Source: Isoetes taiwanensis (lineage: Eukaryota > Streptophyta > Lycopodiopsida > Isoetales > Isoetaceae). From it: a stretch of DNA of 64,000 bases. The stretch is taken from assembly GCA_021234155.1 (NCBI GenBank), contig JAJEKV010000205.1:1411501-1475500 (forward strand), read 5' to 3'. The position numbers and the translations under genes were made by a program. Positions 32,270-46,739 of this stretch are shown piece after piece. The first letter of the stretch is position 1. Each line of letters begins with the position of its first letter. The notes beneath the pieces are model-generated. The model saw only the letters and a program-made list of their open reading frames with translations, made no database searches and was not told where the DNA came from.

Positions 32270-33640
32270 AAAAGAGGTGACCCCTCACGAGTGCCTGAGA
32301 CCAATTCGGGTTTGCAAACCGATTCGACCTGGCGCCTTGTGGTGAGTGGTGGACCCATGTTGACCTGGTTAGATGTATAATTTAGCTAAACTAATGGTGC
32401 AGTTCAGCTTATCTCCTTGATTCTAGCTAGTTTTGCATATTATAACACTAAGAAACCCCTTGTAAATTGAAAATTGGACCCCAAAAAGAGGTGACCCCTC
32501 ACGAGTGCTTGAGACCAATTTGGTTTGCAAACCAATTCGACCCTGGCGCACTGTGTGAGTGGTCAAAACTTTGAACCTTCGTAACTTGAGTTATACAGCT
32601 CCAAATCGCCTGAAATTTGTTGCGTTAGGACCATTAAAGAGTCTAGAATCCATTTATGACCTCAAATTAGGCTAAAAATATTATAATCCTCCTCAAAATG
32701 ACCAAAATAGGTCAAACCCTAAATTCTGTCTCCCAAACTACAGTTTATTTAGAAATAGAAGCAATAGCTTTTAAGGTACAAGGCTAGAGCCACAGAAGGG
32801 CAAGGAGCACGACTTTTGAAGACATTGAAGACCCAGGCGACCCAAGAGAGGAAGCACTATGGCAAATACCTCTACAAACGAAGCGAGCAGTACAGGGCAC
32901 AACCGACCTATCAACAATCTTCATCGAATGGAAGACATACGTTAATCATCTGCATGAAGAACCTTCTCGACTATCAAGAACTCGGGTGCAACATCCACGA
33001 GCTCTCAGCAAAAAGAAGATTGCTAGTTTATTGTAAATATAAATTTATGTTTTGATCATGTTAATGTGTTAAATCAGGTGTAAGTAGAATGTGTTACTAA
33101 GTTCTGCAGTTGGAATTAACAAAGTTGGAGCAAAACTCAGTGTTTTTGGCCCCACCCCTCGCAAAGTGCGCCCAGGCCACTTAGGATTATATTCCTAAGC
33201 GCCTCGCGCCTTGTGTGGTCGAAAACTTGATCTATGCCAAAACTTGTCCAAATGCGGAAAGTAAGCACACCATTCGACTCGGTAGCACCATAATTAGTAG
33301 GATTTGAACCCTAGTTTGTAGAAATTGCCCAACCCTAACTCACATGGAGCCCCACCCTCGCCAGAGTGTGTGCCTGCACCAATTGGGGTTTGCAAACCGA
33401 TTCGACCCTGAGGCACTGTGTGAGTGGTCGACCCCAAATCTGGGCCAAAACTTATCCAAATGAAGCAAGTAAGGGCTCAATCCGACCTATCTCGACGAGA
33501 TATGCAGGATTTCACCCTTAGTTTGCATGTTTGGCATCATCCTCGATCCAAACAGGGCCCCACCCCTCACAGAGTGCGCCCAGGCCACTTAGGATCATAT
33601 TCCTAACTGCCTCTCGCGCACTGTGTGAGTGGTTGTGGTC
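32270..33640 (+). repeat. Five dispersed ~80-bp repeats with palindromic cores in the retroelement leader
   Basis: Copies near 32278, 32490, 33151, 33351 and 33556 begin CCCCTC(A/G)C...GAGTGC and end CACTGTGTGAGTGGTC. Three have the core GGTTTGCAAACC and two have CACTTAGGATTATATTCCTA-type palindromes. Neighbouring copies are ~205-215 bp apart. They lie in the non-coding leader, between the primer site and the gag-like region. Confidence 0.75.
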
Positions 33641-33899
33641 ACACCAAAATTGCCCCAATTTGTCCACACTTTCCGCAAATTAGATAGAATTTGTTGCAAT
33701 AGGATCCTTAGAATGTACTCTTTAGCTTGATTAGCTTGTCTTGTGCTTAGCAATACCTTAGAATCCTAGATTTTCTACGTTAAAATCTCTTCTTCTTCTT
33801 TATCCAAAATTTTTTCTAAAATTAGGGTTTTTGCCTATAAGTAGAACACAACCCTCATTTGCATCCTACACCTTTGCTCCTCGCTCCAAGCTGATTTTT

Positions 33900-36225
33900 C
33901 AGCTCCCAGAGGCGCTCCTTCATCTGTTTAATATCCCCAGCAGCTCTAGCATCATGGCATCCCCCTTGCATAGGATACTTTAGGACAGCCTTAAGATAGA
34001 CAAATACCTAGAAAATACGGCCAGCCGCTTGCCCAATTATATGTCCGTAGCTGTAGCAATTTTTCTATTCCATAGAGCCCAAACCCGGATAGGAGAGCCA
34101 TCGCCCAACCCCTAGAGCTCGAGCCTATGGCCATGGCAAAGCAGGTGAAGAAGAGCAGATGCTTCAGTATGAGGAGGCAAAGCGGGAGGAAGATGAAGGG
34201 CGTGGGTCGGCAGAGAGGACATCGGACGCGTCGACCCGGCACAAGAAAGGCAACAAAGCGGAGCAGGAACTTCAAAGCTTTGAAGAGGGGCTGAGAACCC
34301 GCTTGAGACAACTCCACCACTTGGGCTAGGCATCACAAGCTTAACCCGGTAATCATCAAGGAACCGTGCACGAGCACACTTGACGACATCAAGAACCCCC
34401 TCCTCCCGAGAGTGCGGGGGCGGGGGCTCACGGGATAAACGAGCTCCCTACATCTCCTACGTCAACAAGCGGACCTCGGTGACTTCATCGACCGGGAAAC
34501 GCGGGAATTTCACATCGGCATAAGGGAGGCTCGGGCGTGCGGCGGGACATCGGCGGACATAGAAGCCTCGCCCAGGCATCAAGCGGATGATGGGACAACG
34601 GGGAGTTACCCACAGAGGAGTTCATAGCGATCCGACCACGGATGTAAATCAAAGGGAAAACAACGAGTGCGCTCCTACCCGGCACCTCGGCGGCGACACC
34701 GGTCCCGAACAGGATAGAGGCGATCAAGCGTAACATCTCCTAAGTTCATGTTCGGCGATTCTAGGAGATGATAGCATTAGGTGGGCCGAATAACCCGGAA
34801 GACATGGGGCTACAATCAGAACCGAGAGGAGGCGGGGGCAGAGCCACGACAAATGACGAAGGAGCCGACCTAGCCAACAACCACGAGACCACTCAAAGCG
34901 CAACTCAAAAAGAGTGATGGCATGTGCAATGGAGATGACAACAATTCCGGGCATAGGGGAAGCATCTCACAACGAAGATTCAAAGACATGCAACAATGCT
35001 GCGGTTTGCAACAACCAAGTGATCGTACTCAAGCGATCAATGCTACGCATCTCCAAACGACACTCCACATGACAGGTAAACACATTAAGGAGGAGCATTT
35101 TCAACTCAAGGGTTCACATCGAGCAACGTTCTCCGCGACTTGGGATAATGACCTCAAATCACACCGCGAAGGTCAACTTCGATCGCAACACCTCAAGGAA
35201 CCCCGAGTCGAGTAGAACAAGGAAGATGCAGCAAAACCGAAGAATCAAACGTGATTGGAGGAGGGAAAATCCTAAAGAAGTATACACAATTAAGCATATG
35301 CTCTTCTATAAATTAGAAAAGTGGATGAATTAAAATCCTAGTATAATTATATATATATGTCTATCATAAATATCGGGAGCTAACACATAGTACAAAGTTA
35401 GAATCATGTTTTAGGGTTTAATGTTTGCATCAAGAAACTCCATCGCTTCGACTGCCAAAGGATGAAGTAAAGAACCACAGGTATAGCCAAGAGCAAGTGT
35501 TCAAATGGAAGAGCAAATATAGGAGAGAGACGACCAGAGCTCAAGCCAAGCTTCAACCTCCAGACACTTCGAGAAGCGGCCTCAAGTAGAAGATCGCTCG
35601 TCCAGCACAATGTCAAGATGAGAGATAACGCCAATCATGTCAAGATCTCTAGCGCTACACCATCTAGGTTTTGCACGACGACATCTTCGGGATGCAACTC
35701 TACCTCTTATAGGAGCAGAAACACTTGACGGCCTTATGACACGAGTATCCCCAACAACAAGAAGGAGGAACAACCAGACATCTTCAAAAACTGCGGCCAC
35801 GACCCCAAGCCGACAGACGTCGAGGAATTCTTCGGAACAACCCGACATCAACAAGCCAACTAAGGAGGCAACCTCTTGACGACCATAATTCTGCCTTGTA
35901 TGGTGATGTTTGTAACATGCGTACCAGATGGAGATACACTTAAGAAAAGCTTCACAATGACGGGTTATGACTATGCTCATTCAACAACTAGGTGATGGCT
36001 TCGTCAAGTACTCCTACCAACAATTAGAAGAGAAGAAGCCCAACTTATCTCCGACACGAGGGACCTCAATGCCCAAGATAGAAGCATTCGACACCTTAAC
36101 GACAAGGACAGCAACCAAAGCACCTTCGGCAAAAAGAGAGTTCAAGACAATAGCCGGGCTATTCAAGGACACGAGCAGGTCTAGGGCGGAAAGTACTTCA
36201 ATTCAAGGATCAAGCTACGCAGATA
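33900..36225 (+). pseudogene. Gag-like decayed coding region of the 19-kb element
   Basis: Charged peptides appear in changing frames, for example EEAKREEDEGRGSAERTSD (34165) and EQELQSFEEGLRTRLRQL (34262), then Gln/Asn/Thr-rich peptides at 34.9-35.2 kb. Position after the leader and the helix-rich, charged composition suggest a gag. No zinc knuckle, protease or RT was recognised, and stops are frequent. Confidence 0.35.
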
Positions 36226-37458
36226 TAACACAAGGCACCCAAAGAATTAACTATCATAGATAACCACTACAAAACCACTATGATAGTGGTTTTCCATGCA
36301 AAAATAATTTTCCTTAATAAAATCCACCTATTATAGTGGTTTTTAGAATGGAACCATGGTTTTGCATGCTAGTTTATACTCTTATGTGGTTAATTGCGAC
36401 TGATGAAGGTTTTTATCCAGGTCTTTGCTACGAGTTTGGCATGTCATAGTGGTTAATTGTGCAATTTGCAACATTGAGAGTAAGAAAGTAATGCTTAATA
36501 GTTTTTTTATACATGTAGATGGTTTTGGGAGTGGTTTTAACTGGCAATACTTCAATGTTCATATATATGGTTTAACAAAGTCCTTTTATTTGTGATTTTT
36601 CATTTGGATTCTTTAAGCAAGCATGGCTTGCCAAAATGTTAGTGGTTTTTGACTGGAAATACTATAATGTTTGTAGACATAGTTTAACAATGTCTTTTTA
36701 TTTGAGGTTTTTCATCGTAATTTTTTAAGCTAACATGAGTTGCCAAATTGTTAGTGGTTTTTAACATGGTTTGTTGGTTGACTTTTTCACTTTCCTGTTG
36801 AGAAAGAATGCTAGTGGTTTTTTTGTTAAGAAAGACATGGTTAGTACATGGTTTTACATCTAATTTCCTAGGGTAATATGATTCTAAACTGCTTAATGGT
36901 TTTTTACATGGTTTTGTTGGTCGATCTTTGTAATGTAGTAGCTAACATGGTCTATGGTCGAGTTTTTTTTAATGGTATTTTATAGTGGTATTATCCAATC
37001 TTAATGAGCATATTTCGGAGGTATTAAGTACACCATTCATTCCCTACATACTAATATCAAGGATGTTGAGGGAAGAGAGTTATGAATCAACATGTTGTTC
37101 ACATCGTCATTTGTTGTAGTTGAATTCATTGCTAATAATCATCACCTAAGTGAGCAGTGTGTGTGAATATCAACCACTGGTTCAATAGTACTGCACTTTC
37201 ACTTGTCACATTCCCTGTATACTGCCTAGGCAGAACTTCACCATAATTTATTTCTCTTCTGTATCTGAGCTCACAACATATAAATATCATATAAGCCACA
37301 AGATTATGATATGAACCAACTGTTTATGCAATCATTCTAACATTACATGTTGCATTTCGTTTGACAAGATATCTATTATGACTAATTCACAGGACTCTTA
37401 TAATGGTACCAATATGTTTGGCTCTGAAATAGAAGGTAGATTAATATGCTGGCAGCAC

Positions 37459-37518
37459 CTCATTAAACGTGCCATCTCCTCCAACAGCGATTACAGCAGC
37501 AGCACCATTGCAGATGGC
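37459..37518 (-). pseudogene. Captured exon of a diacylglycerol/sphingoid-kinase-like catalytic domain
   Basis: A 60-bp minus-strand exon bounded by TTTTTCAG and GTGCTG donor/acceptor sites encodes AAAVIAVGGDGTFNE. VGGDGT.NE is the nucleotide-binding signature of DAGK_cat lipid kinases (DAG kinase, sphingosine kinase, ceramide kinase, YegS-like). Only this exon is evident. A possible second exon lies upstream at 38045-37883 (IIEFGSIDHPEWSQTILLLQ, ending CTGCAG before GTATTA), but it lacks a recognisable motif. The DNA transposon most likely picked up this exon with its flanking introns. Confidence 0.6.
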
Positions 37519-37899
37519 CTGAAAAATATTCAATACTACAATTCAAACCTAATATACACACAATGAACTCAGAAGACAGAAAAACATTCCATAGATACAG
37601 GAGGAAAGATATAAAAAGATATCGTACTAAATATATCTTGCAAACAGTGAGATCATTCGTTCAATTTTAACCTCAAATGGCAAACTGCGTTAGCTGATCT
37701 CAGCTTTCCAGATTGGCACAGAGAATTAAACAAGACAAGCCTTCAAAAAATACATGCAAGGATATGAAAGTACATTCTCTCTTCACATTCTGTCACTGCT
37801 GTAGAAATGATATTATTTAAATTACAAGTAAAATAACTAAAAATGGCGTTCATTGACAATAAAGGAGCAGCTTCTAATACCTGCAGCTGAAAATGTGAA

Positions 37900-38295
37900 G
37901 CAATAGGAACTGACAGAATGGGGTTTGGATTTATCCTCCTCCCAATGTGGCAATTAGAAGTCAAGAGTGCCTTTTGCAGTAGCAAGATTGTTTGGGACCA
38001 TTCGGGATGGTCGATTGATCCAAACTCTATTATTTTATTTGCCATAGCTATGCATGCATGTCCAGAAATGGTGCACTTAGTTATCTATGAAAAAAACTAC
38101 GTTTCGGCCTTCGAAATATAAACCCCGTGTGTTGCTAGGTTATTGTAGGGTTTACATTATGGACGTTGAGTTTTGATCATTTGCACTTGGGATGTGGTCG
38201 AGAAGTTGCAGTTTAAGACTCAAAGCAATAGGAAATGACAGAATGGGGTTTGGATCTATTCTCCTCCTGCTGTGGCAATTATAAGTCAAGAGCTA
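37900..38295. repeat. Direct duplication of ~70 bp
   Basis: GACAGAATGGGGTTTGGAT and the following ~45 bp occur at 37912 and again at 38236 inside the TIR transposon. Confidence 0.8.
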
Positions 38296-38379
38296 ATTGT
38301 ATATAGATTATCTTTAATAAAAGTGCCCAAAATAGTTGGAATTATTGACCTTGCACATAATCTCAGGCTCTATTCAGAC

Positions 38380-39770
38380 TTGTGACAGTTGAAATTACGC
38401 AAATAAACCCTTATAAAGCTCAAGATCCAAAAAACTGCTTGCTGGTTTTTTGTGAAACTTCGCTGATAGAATTTTTGATCCATTTTGAACTCGTTTTTCT
38501 CCAGCATTGCAGTCCCAGATCAGGCCAAATTTTTTCAAACATGTTCCTACAACTTTTCTTTAATAGTACTTTCAAAATCATTCAAAAATGTTTAGTAGAA
38601 CTGGAGATATCATCATTTGAGTATGCAGACCTTTTTTTGTTTCAGGGATTTCTACACAATCGCCCATAGGACACTTCGTGGTTTGATAAGTTCTCTTGGA
38701 CTGATGGGTGGCATTAGCATACGACCTCTTGGAAGAGCGCCACCAAGGAAGGTTGCCTCGCGAACATTTTTGTGGTCTGGCCCCTCCCCTTTAGTGGGCC
38801 AGCCGTGCAAAGTCTTAGCCTTGTTCCACTTGGAAAAGTGTGCCATTTACATGGTCAAAGATTCCATTGGAAGAAGTTTGAATTCAAAAGTAAGCATGCA
38901 AGGTCCAAGTAGTCAATATTTCAAAAATGTACACCTTTTTTTGGCTCAAGTTGAACATCAAACTCAAAATAAATTGAAATCAAACTCAAGGAAATACAGT
39001 CAGTAAGTCAAGAACAAGTCAAATAATCACCCTTTTGGTAACAAAAATTGCTCTAAGCTCTTGAAGTTCTCTTTGCCAAATTCCTTATACCAAAAAGACT
39101 TGCTTTGTCCATTTGTTGCAAAAATGCCTAGTCATCGTCATGTCCAAATCATGCAGATCTTGCCATGTCACCAAAAATTTGCCACATCGCCCATGGAAAA
39201 CCAAAGTTGCACATTTTTTTATTTATTTTTGGCCTAGTCAAAAGTTGGCCTTGCTTACTTGGCATGACATGTCGCCACTGACGTGCCACATCATCATGTG
39301 CATGTCTACTTTTGCAAATTTCAACTTTCCGGACTCATTTCATGGAGATTGCAAAAAATACCTTTTGCCTATCATGATGCCAACTTTTCCATATCATTAA
39401 CCATGTTTTCAGCAAATCGATTGTTCCACAAAGATCATACTACTGATATTACCCCATGGGACTGAGTTTCACGACAATCTAATTCATTGGCATCTCTACT
39501 TTTTTGGTCCAGAAAGGTTTAGTCATATTCTACCAAAAGTGCCTAAAATGCTTAACCATCATGTGACATGGCACATCATCCAAAATGCCATGTCACCATA
39601 TTGACTGATGCTTCTTCTAAAAAGTTGCAAAATAGGCTAAGCAAATTCTTCATTTTTCCATCCATCCATATTTTGCCACATCATAACTCATTTTTGCCAC
39701 CTCATTGCCCATCTTGGCCACCTCCCATTGTTGTAATAGAAACTCGATTGCTCTTAGCTAGTTAGAACCT
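38380..39770. other. Non-coding cargo of the TIR transposon
   Basis: A/T-rich sequence with many CCACATC and CCATGTCACC motifs, similar in style to 27.98-28.45 kb. Open frames here show no domain. Confidence 0.4.
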
Positions 39771-41044
39771 AATAGGATATGAAGGTGGGGTGACTCCATT
39801 GCACACACATCCCGCATTGAATCACATGCAGAAGAGCTATTTGTATAAGTGAAATCTAGTGCACCTCAATTTCGCCAAATACCCCCCTCTGGGCAATCTA
39901 GAATATGGAGCACAGAACCCGACTCTTTGGTGCATGGCATATCAAATCGGTGCAATATTGAGAAACATGAGAAGTTATAAGGGCGTTTGACTAAATATGA
40001 GGTATGCAATTTGGTTCCTATGCCCTTTTATTTAAAGAAAGGGGTTTTTTTTTTTTTCAGTGTAAAGAAATATTTAACTGTTTCCGTTATGTTAACTCTT
40101 AACATAACGGCGTGACAATCCGGGTGAAGTAATGTTTAAGAATTTTTCTTATATTAAGTTTTAACCTAACGGCGTGATAGTCTGTGAGAGGCAATATTTA
40201 ACGGTTTCCGTTATATTAATTTTTAATCTAACGACGAATGTGAAGTGAGATCTTATGTTATGTTACCCTAATATAAAGGACATCCTGTTATGTTAGCAAT
40301 CTAACCTAACATAAAGGCTAGTATATAACAACCCACAATATTAAAGGTTGTGTAAATTAGTTCACTTTGTGAAGGCTTTTTCTATTTTTGTCTATAACTG
40401 TAGAATAAACATTCATGAAGCTAGAATTTTCTCAAATGCTAAACCGACATCATGCATTCCATCTAGTGAAGGAGGTTGAACAAAATTAACCTCCTTTATA
40501 GATGCCCCACAAAATTAGAGCATTTAACCTAGTTTTAAATTAGCATCCGGGTGGAGGTTGTTTTATCAAGCATTTAAAATTTGAAAATTTGTAAACAATT
40601 ACATTCAACGGCTGAGATGACTGGTTTATTGAGATGGCTGGTTTAGATGGTGATCCATGTCCTGCCATACGATTGGCCCAAAATAACGACCCGGATTTGA
40701 TCCCTGCATTGAGTTTTTTCCTCCTTTCTCGCTTCTGAGTTTTTCCCTCCTTTCTCGCTTCTGATCTCTATTTTCAAAGGCGGCTGTATGATCCGGCTTT
40801 GAATGATCCAGCTGTATGATCCGACTTCTGGAAATATTTTCATAGACAAAGCTCTCTATTTTCAAACACAGATGTATGATCCGCAAAGGTAGATTTGGAA
40901 AGGTGGTTCAGATCCGCTTAGAGGGGCTTGCTTACAGGTGAGGTTTGTGCTCTGCTATATTTCTGGAATTCGACCATGATAGAAAGATCTAAACCTCTAC
41001 TTCCATACTCTTATCTGCACAGGAGAATAGGAAGAAATGTTTAG

Positions 41045-41383
<339 letters not shown>

Positions 41384-42870
41384 GGATTGGGTACCTTCAA
41401 CAGCACACCAACTCTGTGCAGAAGCCAGAAGGCAAGTTATCTAGGTATTTTTTTTGTTTTCTTCTCTGCAGATCCTCTGTTTTCTTTAAATAATTTCTCA
41501 TCTATTGTTTCCATGGAGAACATAACCGGATGCTACCATAACAGCAATGCATGGTCTATTCCTCCGAACCTTCTCTGTAAATCATTACCCTGGAACGAGG
41601 GCCAGCTCATGACGGATTACAATAAATACATGCGGCTGTCTTGGAGCAAATGGCACTGAAACAGGGGCGATATGAGGTAAAACATTCCGAAACTTCTTTC
41701 TTCTATACTATCCCTTTCTGATCAGGAATATTTGTGCACAGATAGGTTTGAGGCAAAATCGGGGCTTTCAAGTATGGCTACTTCAAGTATGGCTACTTCA
41801 AGAAAAACTGGCCGGTTATATATTCGGTTTCTACTGTCTGATTCGGTTCAAAAAATATCCTGTTTTCTCTTGTATGTTTGATAGCTCCGGCAAACGAGTG
41901 TGTCTTTTCTGCCAAAGGTCAGGAAACATATTTTACAGAGGAACTAAAAAGGGAAAAAAAAAATCCATGCTCACTAAGCAGTAGGCTTGAAAATTTGCTG
42001 AAGATTTTATTTTCTAGTTTGCCTTAGTTTTTGAGTTATGCCTTTTGTTTTTGTGAAGGGGAGGAAAGACGAAAATGAACTATGCTGGGCCGCCAGGAGT
42101 TTGGCCATGGCCTTGGCAGCACCGCACTCAAGCATCTCTGTTAAAGCTGTATTCTTTATTTCATGAAGCTCTGTTTTTCCTTATTTTGCATCCTTGATTA
42201 AGCTAGGCAAATATAATCACATGGTTTTGAGTCTGTTTGTGCTTTTTGAAAAGAATAAGAACAAGATATTATGGTATTTCTCCTCTTTAATGGTTGATAA
42301 ATAAAATTTGTAGCCCAAAAATGATCTTGACGATGTTCTTTCCCATTCTTTCCCAACTCGTTACTGGATGATGCCTTGTGTTTTTGTTTTAGTAAGATTA
42401 TCAAATGTTCATTAATATTTAAGATTGCTATTTTATGCATGGATTTATCTTATGCTCAAATGGACTTATTGGGTTCAATTCCCAAAATTGGCCTTCTTAA
42501 AGCATAAGCAAAGCACAAATAAATCAAGATTAAAAGCTCAAAAAGAAATGTTGAAGCCGTGAAAATCTAATACATGTAAAACCAAGAAAATACATTAGAA
42601 GAATTTAAAATAAATATATATATGGACATTGTTGAAAAAGCAATACATATTTTTAAATGTTCAATATATTGTTTTTCTTTTAGAGCCATGTAAGAACTTC
42701 AGCGAAAAGATCGCCATTCTTTCTATGCAGTAACCTAAGAAGCTTAAGACTAGAAACTGTTAGTGGTTTGTCAACCTTATAAGTACACCTTGAGTGAAAA
42801 AGATCGCCATGGTTTTTATGCAGTAATTGAAATGCTTTAGACTAGTAACTTCAAATGCTTTAAACTAGAT
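41384..42870. other. Other cargo downstream of the atpH fragment
   Basis: Possible exon borders occur (CTAG/GTATTTTTTTT near 41443, TTCTCTGCAG near 41470, GATATGAG/GTAAAA near 41677), suggesting more captured gene pieces, but no product is recognisable. AAGTATGGCTACTTC is duplicated in tandem near 41770. Confidence 0.35.
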
Positions 42871-43101
42871 AACGTTACTAGTTTATAAATGATAACAATG
42901 GGCGTAATGTGTTACAAAACCATTCGCATTTAGGAAAAACACTGTTACATCTAAGTTTGATAAACATAACAGTGCTTAAGATAATAACCGATACTAGTTT
43001 ATAAATGATAACAATAGGCGTAATGGGTTACAAAACCACGGACATTTAGGAAAAAAAGAATTACATCTAAGTTTGATAAACATAACAGTGCTTAAGACAA
43101 T
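42870..43101. repeat. 116-bp tandem duplication in the right subterminal region
   Basis: ACTAGTTTATAAATGATAAC through CATAACAGTGCTTAAGA occurs twice in tandem with a few differences (period 116 bp). Confidence 0.85.
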
Positions 43102-43549
43102 AACCGAAACACTTTGACCGATTAAATACTGTTGCTTTATTGCTTATAACACATTGAAAACCGTGCGCATTTACCATGAAAATTAGCCATGCTACTTTTA
43201 CCACAATAGCCACCACATTAAAATCACATAAAAAGAGCACTACATTAAACCATGTCGAGAGCCATCACGTTATACCACATTGACAAACCGCGCTCTTAAA
43301 ACATTATATATATACCATACCATTTACCAACATATAATACCACTTTGACAAACACTACATAATAGCCATTTGCAATTACCATGCTATAATACCACTTTAA
43401 CAAATCCTACAAAAAAACCCAAGTAGTTTAGCCATATATGGTTTTTAATGAAATTAACCCCCAAACACCCATTGGTTTTGTAGAATGGTTTTATAGTCAT
43501 AACCATAGGAAAAACCATGTAGTGTTTTAATTTTGGGTGCCTTGTGTAA

Positions 43550-46500
43550 GAGTACATCATCCCTGACAGCAAACCAATCATAGAGAAGAGTCATGAGGCT
43601 TTACTCGCCATGAAGATGCACATGTATTGAGGGACAATGGCCATAAACCAGAAGACGAAGGAGTGCTAGTACTTCCACGAGCTCCTTAGATGCAACATGA
43701 GGTCCAAAACTGTGGAGCGTGATCAAGTGCAACTAGAAGGCAGCATAGCAACGAAGATCGTGATAACGTCTAAGCCATCACATTGAGGAGATCAAACAGG
43801 TACGATGAGAAGCTCGATGGAGAAGCGAATAGGAGAACCGAGCCAAAGAATCGACGAATCAGCTAGAACCTCACAAAGCTACGACAACTCGCATGCAACT
43901 TCGTGAACCCAAGGATCGACAATTCGAAAGGCAACTGAGGAAGAGAACAACTCCTTAATTACGAGTCTAGCCAAAGGGATTGTGCACAACTTCAAGAGGC
44001 GCCTCCAAAGATCTTCAGACATTGTGAAGGGGAAGCAATTATTGCCCAAAAACAACATTAAAAAGTAGACCGGAACGCCGAAGCATCAACGACCATCACA
44101 TCCTTAGTTAGCATGTGAAGCAGAAGCAAGTTGTGCCGCAGCCGACAGACATTGGAGAGCTCAAAAATATCAAAGAGTCTACCAATCGAGCATGAGCTGA
44201 CATATAAATAGGAGGATATAGATCTTCAACACCAGCACACTAGGAGGAATATCGACAACAATGCCATGGAGTACGTGTGCACCTCGAGGGGAGACACCAA
44301 GGAGCCCAATAGCTTTAATAGTATTTGTAATCATAATAGTGTAAGCTATATGACTTGCATGCGTATTTCCCTTTGTTATTCCCTCTCTCTCTCAGTATAA
44401 CAGATCAAAGAAAAGAGATGCTAGACAATCGGAATGCGTGAAGCGAGCAACATCCTCAACACTTGTCTGTCAACATGCTACAGGACTCGAAGGATGGAGT
44501 TGGCACAACAATATCGGATCTGGAGGCATCCTTCAGCCGCCAAGATGTTTCTCAACGAAACCACCTTCAGGCTTTTGGGAAGTATCATAGAAGACTTCAA
44601 GTGGTCAACTACGCCATCAAAACCACCAGCAATGGGAAGCCTCTAATGAAGAAAATTGACCTCTACGTCGAAGAGGAGCCCGAAGTCTCGAGCAACTCGA
44701 AATAATGTTACCAAGAAGGCAACGAGTGGATGAGATCATATAGGCGAGTATGATAGGCTTATGGATGATGACATCCATAATGGGAATGGAAGGCATTTCC
44801 AGTTTTTCTCAGGGATTGCCCCAAGTTGAACTAAGCATCAATGAGTGGGAAGGAAATGCATAGGAGTAACTAAAATTATACATGATTGTTAACAGACATC
44901 CAACATATTGAAACCACTTGGTGAGATTGATCACCTCGCTAAGAAGGAATCATTACTAGGATAATTGTTGACTATGTATAAAGCTAGTACCTCCAAGGAA
45001 TAATCCAATCGAATGAAAAGAAGTAATCTAACAAGTCCGGCCAACTTGTTATGATGACATCAATTCAACTGATAGGTTTTATTCCAAGAGAGTAAATAAC
45101 TAAGAAAAGGGGGATATTTAGAATATAAAATTAAATAGCACATGAAAGGCACATCGAGAAATAAGAAACATATTAATCACATAGTCTCTTGAGGCAAAAA
45201 GAATTGTCATGATAATAAAACCTTGCAATTTAGAATTGTTCTAAATAAGTCAATAACTCATCGCTTAGGGATAGATATGATAAACATGATGGCTGCATCC
45301 ATCATAGATGATTAAATATGTTAGCTAAGGCTAGTAAATTAATGTGTTAGGTAAGAAGCATATAACCATAGCTAAGATGTTATGACAACATCAATTAAGG
45401 GGATAGGATACATTGAGGTGTAGGACCACTTTCTTATGAAGAAAGTGAGGGGGGCTCAATCTTAGGACTGAACCTACCTACATCTTAGGGGTTGAATCGC
45501 CATCCAATTAGTCGACCCTTAGAATAGAGTTCCTTTCGCAAGTAGCCAAAGCACATAGAGCGTAAGATGGATACATGCTTAATGTCTATGTGTCCTTCAG
45601 CATGCAAGATTAATGCGGTAACCAACTGCACCAAAGCAGGGGAGCGAATCAATGGAAGCAATGCAACGGCCAAGTCGTCTCCAAATTAGTCGACACCGAC
45701 TCAATGGGGAGATGTATTCTAGCCTTAGCGGGTGCGACAACTAAGGTGGGGAGAGGCTTTGCATAAATTTCTTACGCCATGATCTATTGTTTGCATTCGC
45801 ATCTAGGAATGAGCTAGTAGCCTAGCTCTTAATTAAATTATTCAGGGTTGTCAACCCCATATAACTACATAAATTATATAATCTTAAATATGTTATCATG
45901 CAGGGCATCGATAGCACTCCATGATGGCATGTATCATAAGCTTTAATGCCTTGTTGATAAATTATATGTTCATAATAATTTGCATAGATAGTTTTGTCTT
46001 GTGTAGATATCTCGATGTCGAGATAAAGTAAGATAATAATTACATAAAATCTTAGTTAAACCTTCGCAAGGATGTAATTCCTTCCAAAGGCATTTAAGTA
46101 ACTTTCATAGGATCCTGACAAATATTATAAGAATTTGTCTATCTTTCCATAAGTATAGCAAATATAAAGTATATACATGTAAGGTTGATACATCACCAAC
46201 CAAGTAGCGAGCGAGAGTCATACGCTCAACACTTGGATCCGATGATATAAATCCTAGCCATATGATAAACAATTAAAATACGTTTCAAACTAAGTATGGC
46301 ATCGATAATCGTATGATGACATATCTTAAAGGTCGTAAAGTTATCATATAATAGTTAGTTAAATATAATACTATTGGAAGCAATATATCCAATACTACTA
46401 TAATGCTAATATAAGAATATTACCGTAAGGTAATTAATATAATTGCATGCATTAGGGAAGTCCAGCAGGATCATGCAGGGGTCCAAGAATGTAATGTTTA

Positions 46501-46739
46501 TTTAAGACGTTAACGGATGCTAGCCGACATGCAACAGTTGGTGGAGGAAGTACAAAGATATCCTCTAGCAGCAAGAGGCCGGCAGAAGAGCATAGCGACA
46601 AGCTCTGCATCGACAATTGCATAGATGAAGCTCTGCATCGGCGGTTAGGCTGAAGCTCTGCATCGGCGATTACAGCATCAGCTGAAGCTCTGCATCGACA
46701 ATTGCAAGAAGCTTGCTCCAAGGTGGGCTGGACAATTCA
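43550..46739 (+). other. Decayed interior of the 19-kb LTR element
   Basis: Gln/Asn/Asp-rich broken frames at 43.6-44.7 kb resemble in composition those at 34-36 kb on the other side of the nested transposon. 44.75-46.4 kb is AT-rich and non-coding. 46.58-46.70 kb repeats GAAGCTCTGCATCG four or five times. No RT, RNase H or protease is seen. Confidence 0.4.

Noticed and set aside
32270-33640. tRNA-like structures around GGTTTGCAAACC
   Set aside because: No acceptor stem or T-arm consensus could be placed. Only the palindrome is supported.
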